From assembly GCA_021234155.1 (NCBI GenBank), contig JAJEKV010000080.1, positions 1,474,182-1,538,181 on the forward strand: a stretch of 64,000 bases of DNA. The letters run 5' to 3'. The translations under genes and the position numbers were made by a program. Of the stretch, positions 35,557-45,997 are shown piece by piece. Source of the stretch: Isoetes taiwanensis (lineage: Eukaryota > Streptophyta > Lycopodiopsida > Isoetales > Isoetaceae). The notes beneath the pieces were generated by a model that was given only the letters and a program-made list of their open reading frames with translations, did no database searches and had not been told where the DNA came from. How positions within the stretch are numbered: position 1 is the first letter of the stretch; the number at the start of each line of letters is the position of its first letter.

Positions 35557-37187
35557 TCTGACATCCCCTACTCGTATACGGTGCACTCACCGTATACAAA
35601 CAGGAGTTCATCCCCCATACCAGCTCCATGCCGATCTGTGGGCCCTCCACATGATGACAACCGTGGCGGGTTCCAGTGGGAAGAGTGAAGGGGTCATTTT
35701 ACCCCGCCTCCCTCGAGGGCCTACCTAGCCGCGGGAAGCTTAAAACATACATGTCAAGATATAACATAAGCACATATCCACCTCGAAGGGTGGTCCATCA
35801 CATCTGCATAGACAAGGGTGAGCACAATACACATAGGAAGCCCTACCCAAGGCTCAGACTCAAGGGGATGACTGACGGCTTGGGTCTCCAGAGTTCATTG
35901 CAGACAGAATTCATGGCGATGGATTTGGCTGGCATATGAACATGGCATAGGGTTGTCATCCGCCCCTCCTGTTCACACTTTGTAGAGTAGGCTGAAAAGT
36001 GTCGGGACCTGACTGTAGCCCGCCGGATGCATAGCCAAAGGGGCTATTCCTGGGTCTCATCCTCCCAGTTCCGTTGAGAGGTGAAGGGATCGCTCCCTCC
36101 TCCAGATCCGCATCCGACTCAAGGTGACTAGAGGGCCACTGCCCGTATTCGACTGAACCCACTGGAAAGTGTACACCACTTCATGGGTGTCGAGTCCATG
36201 CCTTACCCACACTCAGTGATAAGCCATTAGACCTAGTCACAATGATCCCCGGTAGGCCTTATACACCGAGGAGGGATCGCTCAAGAGTCGACATGAACCT
36301 CCTTCTTAGCCGGTCCCGCCCCTTCACCCACAAACTGTGTGTGGTTCTTGTACACAGCCGAATCTATAGTGTGCTAGAGAGGCTAATCTAGGAGCATCTA
36401 CTACCAAGCTTTAGGTCTCTACCCCCCTTCCCAATACAAGGAGTTCATAGAGATACATCATCCATATACATCACAGAAGAACTAAAGAACAAGATCTAAT
36501 CTATATCATAGAGTTAGGTTCTTTAGTTAGAGTCCTGGGTATCTAGAGATCTAGAGGGGCTTTATGGGCAATTTAATAGGCTAAACCTACTGATTCAATG
36601 ACTAGAAGATGGTTTAGGCTATTAAATTGACGAAATACCTGATCCTTGGGTTGCTCCTCCTGCTCTGAACTCGACCATCCTACTAAACTGCTCGAATCAA
36701 GGGAAACTAATGGTGCCATTCTCTTAGACAGAGTCTGGGAGGCGGTTTTGACTCCTGGAGCAGCCAAAACAGAGCTCTAAAACCCTAGGAACGAAAATGG
36801 GCAAGTTAGGGTTCTCCTACTTAAATAGGCAAGGGGTTAGGCTAGGGTTTCCAATTATCCCCTTTAGGCATGTGGGATAATTGGGAATGGGCCCACTTGC
36901 CTTTAATAGCTAGGTGGCCAAATGTGCCCACATGGAAATGTGTGCACCCAAATGTGCCCACATGGAAATGTGTGCACCCAAATGTGCCCACATGGAAATG
37001 TGTGCACCTTAATAAATGTGCATGTGCACATTAATAAGAAATGCACATACCTAGCAAGTTGCCCCCTAGGGGCTACTAGTCTGGCTACACGCCGGGCGCA
37101 CACGCCGGCCGTGGTGGCGGTATGCGCGTGATTTAGGAAGTACAAGATACGCCCCGGGACCGTGATAATCGTGGCTGGAACGTCACA
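35557..37187 (-). mobile_element. Complete LTR at the right end of the array
   Basis: Starts at TCTGAC (one base changed from TGTGAC) and ends GTCACA at 37187, 1631 bp, with three 30-bp units at 36918-37007. The right flank ACCAAGAGG is non-element DNA. In minus-strand sense this is the upstream LTR. The matching target duplication would lie at the other end of the array, outside the window. Confidence 0.85.
36918..37007 (+). repeat. 30-bp tandem repeat inside the LTR, 3 units
   Basis: Units at 36918, 36948 and 36978; the LTR at 5665 has two. Confidence 0.9.
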
Positions 37188-37555
37188 ACCAAGAGGCACA
37201 CAGTTGCACTTGCTACAGCATATATTACAGTACTTTATGCATCGATCATGCCCGCTTGCTTTTGAACAGCGGTAATTGCAAGCCGATCCGCAATCTGTAT
37301 CTAAATCATAACCTTTTTATCATCATAAATTTGCCTATCCTTAAGAAAAATCGTACTACATTGGCGAAGCTACAAAAATCTGGAGGCAAATCGTACTTTC
37401 ATTGGCGAAGCTACAAAAATCTGGAGGCAGAAAGCAGGGTCCCTGGCACAACCTCTGGTGTAGCCTCGGTATGTTCACATGCATAGTTTTTGCAGCGGAG
37501 ATCCTCAACAGAGGCATGCTATGCAACTGCTGATATTCTAGATGCAATAAAGTCT
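37188..37555. other. Non-array DNA with a 40-bp direct duplication
   Basis: The block ending CTACAAAAATCTGGAGGC occurs at 37349-37387 and 37389-37428, adjacent copies. No gene seen. Confidence 0.6.
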
Positions 37556-37800
37556 GCCTTCTGAAGAAAGAAAAGAAGGAGATACCAGGCCTGATATTAG
37601 GCAGTGCAACTCAACCTTCTTAAGGAAAGAAGGAGATAACATGCTTGCAACTCAATCTTCTAAAGAAAGAAGAAAAGAAGGAAATATCAAGCTTTGTGCA
37701 ACTCAACCTTCTGAAGAAAAGAAAGAGATATCAAACTGTGTAATTGAGCGTTCTGAAGAAAGAAGAAAAGAAGGAGATATCAGCCTGATATGCAGCATGC
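37556..37800 (+). repeat. Degenerate purine-rich tandem repeat
   Basis: About five imperfect units of 40-57 bp, each with a GAAGAAAGAAAAGAAGGAGA-like part followed by a GCAACTCAACCTTCT-like part. Non-coding. Confidence 0.6.
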
Positions 37801-38940
37801 TTGTTGCAGAGGCCTGATATGGCATGAACTCCTGCATAATCCTTCTCCGCAAATGTCTAGAATTCTTGAGTGCTTGTTGCAGAGGATCTTTTGTTGCAGA
37901 AGATCATTTATTGCAAAAGCTTGATATGGCATTGCCGAGACGGGCTGCTAGCGTAAGGCTGGATTAGAAGAGCGGAAGGCTGGTGTCCAAGGAAGGCTGA
38001 TTAGAAGAGGATTTATCCCTGCATCATGCAAAGAAAGCGGATGCAGGTGAGTGACGACCCTAGCTCACGCAGCAGATTCGACAAAGGGCTCTGAAAGGCC
38101 ATATCCGGCAGCGCAGAAAGAGGTGGACACGCCCAAAAGCTCCACCGGAATTTCTGTACCAAGGAAAACGCAACCCAGAAAAAATGATACATGTCGTTTC
38201 AATAAAAAAGAATAAAAGAATCGAATCGTGGGAGAAAGAATTATATATGTGTAGATAGAACATGTAAATCACTCCCTAGCAACAATCTAAACATTAAGAT
38301 TTAAAACATTGTTGACATTTCTAGTTGCATCTTAATACACATTAAAGTAATACGTCTCATAAACCACGTCATGATTATCGTGGTCATGGACATCCATGTT
38401 AACTATAGCACTTAAAGCAAAGAAATGCATTCACATTTTCAACTGAATACAATCCATCGTATTCAAATCAATCATACTTGACAAAGAAATGCAATGCAAC
38501 ATGCAAGGAAAAGAAAGAACTTTTATTCAAAAAAAGAAAGCGTCCCCTTGGGTTCACAAACGTGCAAACATGTGCAATGCCCATCATATAGGCACATGTT
38601 TCTTGTATGCTGTTACTTGGCATTGAGTAATAATGTTTTGTTTATTTTTTTTTTTGGTATTTGTTTTATGGTGCTTTCTCTTGCATAAAATGTGTACACA
38701 CAACTAGCTTATGGTACCGTTCATGTGAACTATATCATAATAATGCAAAGAATAATTGTACATGGTTCAATAATACATAATTGAACACATGGATCTGGAT
38801 ATAATATAAATGAGTAATCAATAAGAATATGACATAATATTGAAATCTGCATCTGGGTTTCATCTTAAAATTTGAAACCAATAAGCATATGAACAGAATT
38901 GAAATCTGCACCTGGGTTTCCAATATCACCCCCAGTTCTA
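37801..38940. other. Gene-free stretch
   Basis: No coding region recognised. Small direct repeats: TTGTTGCAGAGG at 37800 and 37876, and a roughly 60-bp tandem repeat around 38830-38930 sharing GAAATCTGCAYCTGGGTTT. Confidence 0.45.
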
Positions 38941-38946
38941 TTTGTA

Positions 38947-39113
38947 TAGGGGAATGGAGGTTGGGGCCTCCATTCCGGGTTTCCAGGTGGGGTCCCGCGA
39001 CTGGCGTTGGGGCCTCCATTCCGGGTTTCCAGGTGGGGTCCCGCGACCGGCGTTAGCCGGGAGCGGGTCACCTGGAAACTGGAATGGACCCCAACCTCCA
39101 TTCCCCTACAATA
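38947..39113. repeat. Inverted-repeat element with an internal direct duplication
   Basis: The left arm (from AGGGGAATGGAGGTTGGGG at 38948) is the reverse complement of the right arm (ending CCCCAACCTCCATTCCCCT near 39111). The left arm's TTGGGGCCTCCATTCCGGGT segment is repeated 46 bp on, at 39007. About 45 bp of each arm pairs. It could be a small foldback element. Confidence 0.65.
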
Positions 39114-39117
39114 TAGA

Positions 39118-40423
39118 AGTTGCGGACGTTTTTTTTCCTCAGCAGATCCGGCGAAGCTTCAGATGCAACAAAGAGCAGATTCGGAGGAGCTTCAAATGCA
39201 ACGACTAGCAGATCAAACTTTTTTTCCATAACAAATTCGGCAAAGCTCTGCCATAGCCGTTCTTCTTCCACCATCTGCAGATCAGGGCATGTTTTTTCTT
39301 CATCTATAGAACATATCAAACAGAGGAAGAACAGATCAAACAAGGGAAGCGGCTTTTTCTTCATCTGAAGAGCAGATCAAACAGGGAAAGCGGTTGAGAG
39401 GCAACAACCAGACCTGCGAATCCCTCCGAGCTCTGGCGGCGGCAAGCTCTGGCACGAAGAACCCCTCGATTTAAACAAGCCTACTAATAAACAGTATTAA
39501 AGCTATAATAAACGCTTTCAAATACAAGTAATTGCAAACCATCATTGTAAACATGCCTCTAACCTGTAAAAAGATTAAAGATAAACATGCCATCACACTA
39601 TAGCTAATCTATACGAATGTTAAATAATCATGCCATTGTTGTGAAGCTTTTACTGTAGCTAACCTTGCCATCTATGTAATTTTATTTTGTAGCTAACCAG
39701 CACAGATGTTAAAGATAGACACGCTATTACTGTGAAGCCTTTTTTATATCTAACCTACACAAATGTTGAAGAAAGACCATACATTAGTTTTTTCTTAGAA
39801 GTGTGCTTTCAATGAATCCAGCAAAGAAACTAGAAAATTAGCATTGAAATATAAATATGCCATCTATACATTTTATCTTTAGCAAGTTCAGGATTGTAGC
39901 TTTAGTCTAACCACTTCTACAGCCTTCAAAAGAACAAAAAGAATGCTAGAAGTGATTGCAGTTAATGTTATTGAATTTATGAAGTTGTGCAAGTAAACCC
40001 AAGTTTTTTAAACTTGCTTCTCATATGTAGCATTATAACAGGGGGTTTTTTTTGTGATTTTATACGCTTTTTGGCATGGTTTTCATATGATTTCACGGGC
40101 GTATTCACGTGGACGTACTAAACAGTATTTCTAGAGTGCACCCATTTGTTAGCCATTGATTTTAAAGAAGAGGGAAAATCGTGTGGTTGTGGGGCTTTTA
40201 TTGTTTGCATGTTTTTTAGCTTAGGTTTCAAATATTAAGATAATATTACGTTTGTGGTTTTCAAAACAAACATTTTGAAGCGATTAGGGTTCCGGATTTG
40301 GTTTGATACAGGGTTAATTGGTGTGATGGGTATGATGCTTGTAGGCGGCTAACTTAGCTAACCTAAGCTTCTTGTTGTGTTGAGTGTTTTGTAATCTCGA
40401 ATCTTTTCCAATGATAAATACAG
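39118..40423. other. Gene-free stretch upstream of the kinase fragment
   Basis: Contains short tandem words (CAGATYCGGMGRAGCTTCA at about 39141 and 39174) and AT-rich DNA. It ends in a plausible 3' splice site (ATACAG, 40418-40423) just before the kinase exon, so part of it may be a decayed intron. Confidence 0.4.
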
Positions 40424-40866
40424 GTGCTCTGGCAGTGGCTGTGATAGTGTTTGTGCTGCTGCTGGGTTTGGGGGTTTCGGTGTATTGGAAATGGAAAAAA
40501 TACGAGCGGGAAGAAGAAGTTACAGAGGACCCTGTTTTTCCAGCAGAGAGCCCCAGCAGCAGACAGCTCAGAAGTCTCCAACGGATCATCACTTCGCATC
40601 ATGGAAGAGAAGCTGCAAAACTGTACAGCTATGCGGATATGCAAAAGGCTACCAATTTCTTCTCGGCTGATTTGAAGCTTGGTGCTGGCGGATTCGGCAC
40701 TGTTTACAAAGGCACCCTTGAAGATGGCACTGTGGTAGCCATCAAGCGATCCAACCGCACTGGCGACCAAAGCACAGACAATTTTGTGAACGAGGTAACC
40801 ATTTTATCACAGGTGAATCATCGCAACCTTGTCAAATTGCTTGGCTGTTGTGCTGAAAGAGAGTGT
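40424..40866 (+). pseudogene. Receptor-like kinase fragment (wall-associated-kinase-like), truncated
   Basis: Reads from a transmembrane helix (ALAVAVIVFVLLLGLGVSVY) through a basic stop-transfer segment (WKWKKYE) and juxtamembrane region (YSYADMQKATNFFS) into the kinase N-lobe: glycine loop GAGGFGTVYKG, VAIK lysine, helix-C glutamate (FVNEV) and HRNLVKLLGCC. The order and motifs match plant WAK-like receptor kinases, which phosphorylate cytosolic substrates in response to wall or pectin signals. Everything after subdomain V is missing (no HRD, DFG or APE). The exon start at the AG of 40422-40423 fits the usual intron before the WAK transmembrane exon. The extracellular exon was not found upstream. 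Not functional as a kinase. Confidence 0.85.
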
Positions 40867-40880
40867 TGTAGTAGCCTTGC

Positions 40881-41169
40881 GATGCAAGTGGATTGGCGAA
40901 AGGCGCAATCGGTCGTGCTCTAGAGCTTGTCAATGATATTCCTTTGGCATCCAGGAAATATGAGTTTGCAAGATCATTAGCAGAGAGTAGAAGATGGTGA
41001 AACAGCAGAAAAGTTAGCCCAGGAGCTGCTATGGTTGGCACAAAAATTGCATGAGAACTCAGGATTTGATGTTGCTATTCTACATTGGAGTTCAGCCAGT
41101 TCTTTGGCTAACCTTTCAGTTTATGCAAATCCGCCTGGTGCAATGTGTGCTTGTCAAGCTTTCTGGTTA
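40881..41169 (+). pseudogene. Unidentified coding remnant fused behind the kinase fragment, one frameshift
   Basis: In a different frame from the kinase it reads AIGRALELVNDIPLASRKYE and FARSLAESR, then after a one-base shift near 40994 continues DGETAEKLAQELLWLAQKLH ... ILHWSSASSLANLSVYANPP ... CACQAFW up to about 41169, where a GT may be a splice donor. The length of open, protein-like sequence argues for a real exon, but I cannot name the family. Together with the kinase fragment it makes a chimeric pseudogene, or two nested truncations. Confidence 0.5.
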
Positions 41170-41413
41170 GTTTTTCTTTTTCACTTTTTGTGAGCTTGTA
41201 GTCTTATGTTTTTGCCACTCGTCTGTGGTGCTCGTGAGTAGCTCATAGAATTACTCTATCTTCTATTCCCTTCATTGAGCTGGTGTTTTATCTTATCATG
41301 AGTAACGTGTTTGAATACCTTCAACACATCTGTTAAAGTTAATAAAACTTTCCAGTAGCGTATTTTGTCCATGCAATCCAGTCATCATCCCTGTTACCTG
41401 CAAAAATAACCTT

Positions 41414-41551
41414 CATGCAGCCTAAATAACTTGCATGCATTGCTCCATTAGCCTGGCTTCATGTAGCCTAAATAACTTGCATGCATTGCTCCATTAGCCT
41501 GGCTTCATGCAGCCTAAATAACTTGCATGCATTGCTGCATTAGTCGCTGGG
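41414..41551 (+). repeat. 46-bp tandem repeat, 3 units
   Basis: Units start at 41414, 41460 and 41506 and contain CCTAAATAACTTGCATGCAT. The third unit diverges in its last 12 bases. Confidence 0.9.
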
Positions 41552-42627
41552 TTATTAGTTGTTTCTGCAATGTGTGCACTAAAGTCTTAAGGCCTAAAAA
41601 TCTTTTTCTTTGTTTTGCCCATAGAATATTATGTCTTTCATCAACTTTACCAGTGCCTCCGTCCAATCCATTGATGGCAACTAACACTGCCACCCTCTGT
41701 TGTGAGGCCTTAATGCTAGGACTATTTAGGTTCTTGTTTGAAACATATCTATTGTGCAAGCCTGTTATCTATTATGTTATTTGATTCATGGTTATTTTAT
41801 TACCGTTTGTTATATATGTTGTTTCACATTCTATCTGATGTATTATTACAGCATTTACCCACCAAACAACTGCAGGCGCTCCAACTTGGATGCTCCAACT
41901 TGGATATTTACAGGAAGCAAAAAGAAATGATCAACACAGTGAAATCGATATTTTATATCACAAGGATTTGTATGTGGGTTGAAATCCCCCAAAAATATCG
42001 AATATATCATCTATTTTACATTTTACAGTACACAATGCTAGGAGGAACACTAGCCAACATGGAGCACATATGCATGGAGATTAGAAAGTGAAGGTCACGT
42101 ATTTGCACGTTGGAAAGGCACAGATTATTATTGTCATACACTCATAGCTCAAAGTTAAATATATTCTTGCTATCTTTATATCTGGACAAATTGCATGTTC
42201 CTCTTGGAACTAATCCATGTTCTAGCATGAACCATGCCCTCTTATACATGTGTTGGGCCCAATGGTTTGTGTTGTTAATCTCTAAAAAGGCATTAGAGTT
42301 TTGGAGTAGTCTATTAACGCTCCTATAAGCCCTTCCAAAAATTGAATTTCAGTTGGTACCCAAACCTGTAGCTATAGGCAAAAACGCCTTCATGATCCTT
42401 ATCTGAACCTGAGGTTCACGCAATCGAACCTGCTAAATGTCATATTACTAACTATTTTCTACTCATTATGGCTAATTCTCCCGTCCATCCCTTCGCTCCA
42501 TCAAAGTGAAGTTTTTCTGTTACTTCAAGCAGTACCACAAAAATGCCTCAATTGGGTACCAAAGCTTTGGAGTTTCTTTGGAATTTGGGATTGATGTCAA
42601 TCTTTGCCTAAATCTGTAGGAATGCAT
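41552..42627. other. Gene-free stretch
   Basis: AT-rich, only short frames without protein-like character. Nothing recognised. Confidence 0.4.
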
Positions 42628-42642
42628 CTTCCTTCGAATTTT

Positions 42643-43930
42643 ATTTTATTTTATTTTTTTGGACGCAAGCTTTTTTTATTTTATATTGATAGTAAAAACA
42701 AGGTACATGACCTTATTGGAATGGGCTCTACAATAGGCCAAGTAGAAAATATTCAGATATAATGATCTACCAGATATCAAATGTAGTTCCTTAGTTCAAG
42801 ACTAGGAATCCAAAGACAAAGTAGCACTCTTTTCAGCTAGAAGAATGCAGAGATCACACTAAAATCTGAGATTGTAGCCATCTGAAGCTCACCACCACAA
42901 AGATACAAGCAACTGAAGGGCATCAAAGAGCAAATATCATATTGCGCGTTAACTAGGCTTGGAACATCATACTACTAAGCTTTACTACAAGTAATCATGC
43001 CCCAATTCCACTTATGTACTAAGGGGTTAGATGCACTTTCTTCTAACAGAGCAGAATATCACACAAGCCTGCCCCAAAAAGGGGATCTACTTGCTCCCAA
43101 GCGCCTCTTCATCTGCCGATATATACTTCAACCTCAATAAATTCAGCTTGCTTAAAGATCCATGGTTCAGGTTTCCCCAGAATATAAGAAACACAACTCA
43201 ATGAGTGAACAACTGCTAACGAAGCCTAGTCTCCTGCCCAATGCCTTCTCATTAAGACCCCTCCTTGATCCATACTGTCCAGTCATGTACTAGCCCTTAG
43301 ATCCTAATCCCCCCAAGCTGGGAAATGGGGAGAACTTTGTTTTCTGCCCAATTGCAATCACGCCTAGCAACACTGAAGCCCATGTACAAAGAATAGATAA
43401 AAAATCCAACTGCCCTATTTTATAACACCACAGCTGAAACAAGTAGGTTATTGAAAAGAAAACTAAGCACCTGGAGTGCATACCCTTCCCAAAAAGCCCA
43501 CAATGAGTGCAGGTCTTCCCTAATTGTAGGGGGTGCAGTAGCGTACTGACATCGTTGCTTCCCAAAATCTACACCTTGAACTTGATCCTTTGTAATAAAG
43601 CTGATCAAACAAGACATGATTACCTTTAGGATGACTCACAACTAGGCCTCAAGAACTTCCATAAACAAGCAGACTTCGTCTAATGTCTAGTCCTTGAGAA
43701 TCATATGCCAACATGCAAGAAACTAGCTGCACAAGATAATAAGCCCGGACATCAGAGCTTGAGCCCTAAATCTTGAGTCCTGAAAACAAATCAAGAGGGA
43801 ACAAGCAACAAGCCCAACCCTCCAAGCCCTGTAACCACGAGTTACAGATCGATCTGCAAGAGAATGGGCCGCCGCCGTAGGCGGTTGCCCTAAGTCACTT
43901 GAACTCTAAGCCTTTCGAACATGTGATTAG
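42643..43930 (-). mobile_element. Retroposed sequence on minus strand with target-site duplication
   Basis: Flanked by 15-bp direct repeats CTTCCTTCGAATTTT (42628-42642) and CTTCCTTCGGATTTT (43931-43945), one mismatch. On the minus strand it ends in an A-rich tail (about 42643-42675), as expected for target-primed reverse transcription. The 1.29 kb body has no recognised protein. The minus-strand 5' end includes a GC-rich GCCTACGGCGGCGGCCC segment near 43880. It could be a 5'-truncated LINE or a reverse-transcribed host transcript. Confidence 0.65.
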
Positions 43931-43945
43931 CTTCCTTCGGATTTT

Positions 43946-44469
43946 GGCAAATACTTGCATCAATTTTGGTCGCTGAACTGTAGAGCTTCGAGAGCTATCA
44001 ATAGCTGTCAAATTTGGGATATATGTCTGAGGTAACGATTCTGTAATTCTGGGCAATGACAATGAGTTAATTTCTTCTGGGTTAACAGAAAATGAAAGGC
44101 CAATTCTAGGTGGAAGTGCACAAGGATTGCTTGCCCTATAAAAACCAATATAACAGAAAGGAACAAGTCAATGAGAGTGCTCTTTGATCTTCTAATGCAA
44201 TGAATATTGACATCTGGATGTGTGGAAAACTGTGTGCCATTGATTCAATCACCAGAAGACGTCCTAAATTTCATTCTGCATCAGGGCTTATTCACTTTGT
44301 CTGTAAGGGTAATGAAGGTCTGCTTCAATAATGCGATAATATTTCTAATAATTCTGATTTGCATTTGAGAACAGTGTATAATCAATTTTGCGAAATGCAT
44401 TGCAACATGATAACACACTATAATTACCTCCAACACTATAACTATTGCTTGAACAACAGAAAAATGCAG
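43946..44469. other. Gene-free stretch
   Basis: No gene recognised. It continues the DNA interrupted by the 42643-43930 insertion. Confidence 0.4.
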
Positions 44470-45228
44470 ATGACTTGTAAGCTTTCAATCAAAGGTTGCT
44501 TATGGAGGTGGAGTCACTTAAACAAGGACTGAAGAGAGCTTCTGATGACAATGATAAACTGGAGAGGAAGTTGAAGAGGTTGAATATGTCATCATTAGGC
44601 ATGAGGCAGAGGAAAATAGAATTGAAGGCTTTAAATGTATTTGCCCCCGGTAGTGGTAGCTCTGGAAGAACAATCCACGCCATTAAGAAACTCATGGATC
44701 CAACTATTGCTGGAAAAAAAAAACAAAAAAAAAAAAAACAAAACGAGAAAACCTTATACCATTGTTATTTTGTTGAAAAGGTTAGTTACTACAGATGATA
44801 TTATAGATATGTTAAAGCTTCCTGGAGCAATCAGTTAAGAAAAGTTATAGTAAAACATACGCTGACTAAATTGGAGGAGAGATAAAGTGCTAATAACATT
44901 CAAGAAATTTGTGATAATGTTAGTATCAGTCAACAAGCTTACATTATTTGCAGTATATCAAGCAACCTGGTATTATGAAGACCATTCTGCCAAGACTAGA
45001 AGGAGAACAAAGAGGAATGCACAAGTAAATGAGCATTTGGAAGAAATATATTAGATCACTACATCTTTGCACTTAGGATCACTATATACTGTGAAAAATA
45101 AGAAGAAGGATAGATGTTTCTAATGAAAAAAAAAAAAATTAACGGTTAGATGGATCTCTCTAGAATGCTTCTTTTGTTAGTTTTCTATGATATACAAGTG
45201 GAAGAATGTGCAAAAAAACTCCAAATTG
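44470..45228 (+). pseudogene. 5' remnants of an uncharacterised gene, upstream of the LINE
   Basis: The frame 44496-44718 reads MEVESLKQGLKRASDDNDKL, a helical charged segment followed by RKIELKALNVFAPGSGSSGR. After an A-rich interruption (44718-44752), broken frames resume with TDDIIDMLKLPGAIS (about 44790) and NIQEICDNVSISQQ (about 44896). The last piece (VEECAKKLQ) runs into the LINE target site at 45212-45228 and continues in frame at 53066. I do not recognise the family. Linkage of the 44496 piece to the rest is inference. Confidence 0.4.
45212..45228. repeat. Target-site duplication of the LINE (left)
   Basis: AAAAAAACTCCAAATTG, repeated exactly at 53049-53065 after the poly(A) tail. 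The A run overlaps the tail, so the unambiguous part is CTCCAAATTG. Confidence 0.9.
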
Positions 45229-45997
45229 GAGGGAAAAATGGACGTGCGCCTATTTTCTTGCCTTTTTTGTCTTTTTCCCATATTTTCTGTTTCAAACTCT
45301 TTCTTGATTCAAGATATGGGAAAATTTGAAATTTCTGAGATTTGAGGAAGAATTTTTGTGGATCAATCTGCTGCCCTTGTAGAAGGGTAGCTTCAGTTGG
45401 ATTCTTCACATTCTGTTCTTCAAATTGACTACCTTTTTCCTATACTTATGCAGCAGTATCACCCTTTCTTTCGTCTGATTCATGGAAACCTCAGTTTTCA
45501 CAATTATAAGGGAGAAATCTAGAATCTCGTGTGGTTTTTTGAAGGGCTCGACCACTGATCTTTGGAATTCCTTAATCATTCATCAGTTCTTCCCGGAAAA
45601 TCTGTTCAGCTCTGAGTGTTCTTTTGTGCCAAGCACGGTTGAATTTGAAGTTCAAATCACAAATTCGTGGCTGGAGGAATTTCTGGGTTCAAGTGCATTC
45701 GGCCCAGCAGGAAAATTTCGAGTTCATTGTGAATGGTTGGACTACATGATCTCTGTTGAAGTTTATTCACCTCAAGATCCTGCTCAATTCGACGGAATTT
45801 CCCCCTGAAATTTCTCTGAATTGTATCATGTCTCTTCGACACTTGATTATTGCATTGTATGGCATCCAGTCCTCTTTGGGTTAATTTTGCTTCATGCTTT
45901 TAGTTTCTGTCCCCTGTTTCCTGTTATCTTTTTCCCCCCTTTCCAATTGTTAAAAGTTTTGCATGATCTTTTGTTGTTTCCTCCTGAATTTTTCGCA

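Larger units (their letters stand above)
29807..37187. repeat. Composite tandem unit, copy 3 (right end of array)
   Basis: Contains the U block (to about 35556) and one complete LTR (35557-37187). Similarity to copy 1 stops exactly after the LTR terminus GTCACA at 37187. Copy 1 continues into polypurine tract and internal sequence, whereas this copy continues into unrelated DNA. This is therefore the outer right boundary of the array, at the 5' terminus of a minus-strand element. Confidence 0.88.
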
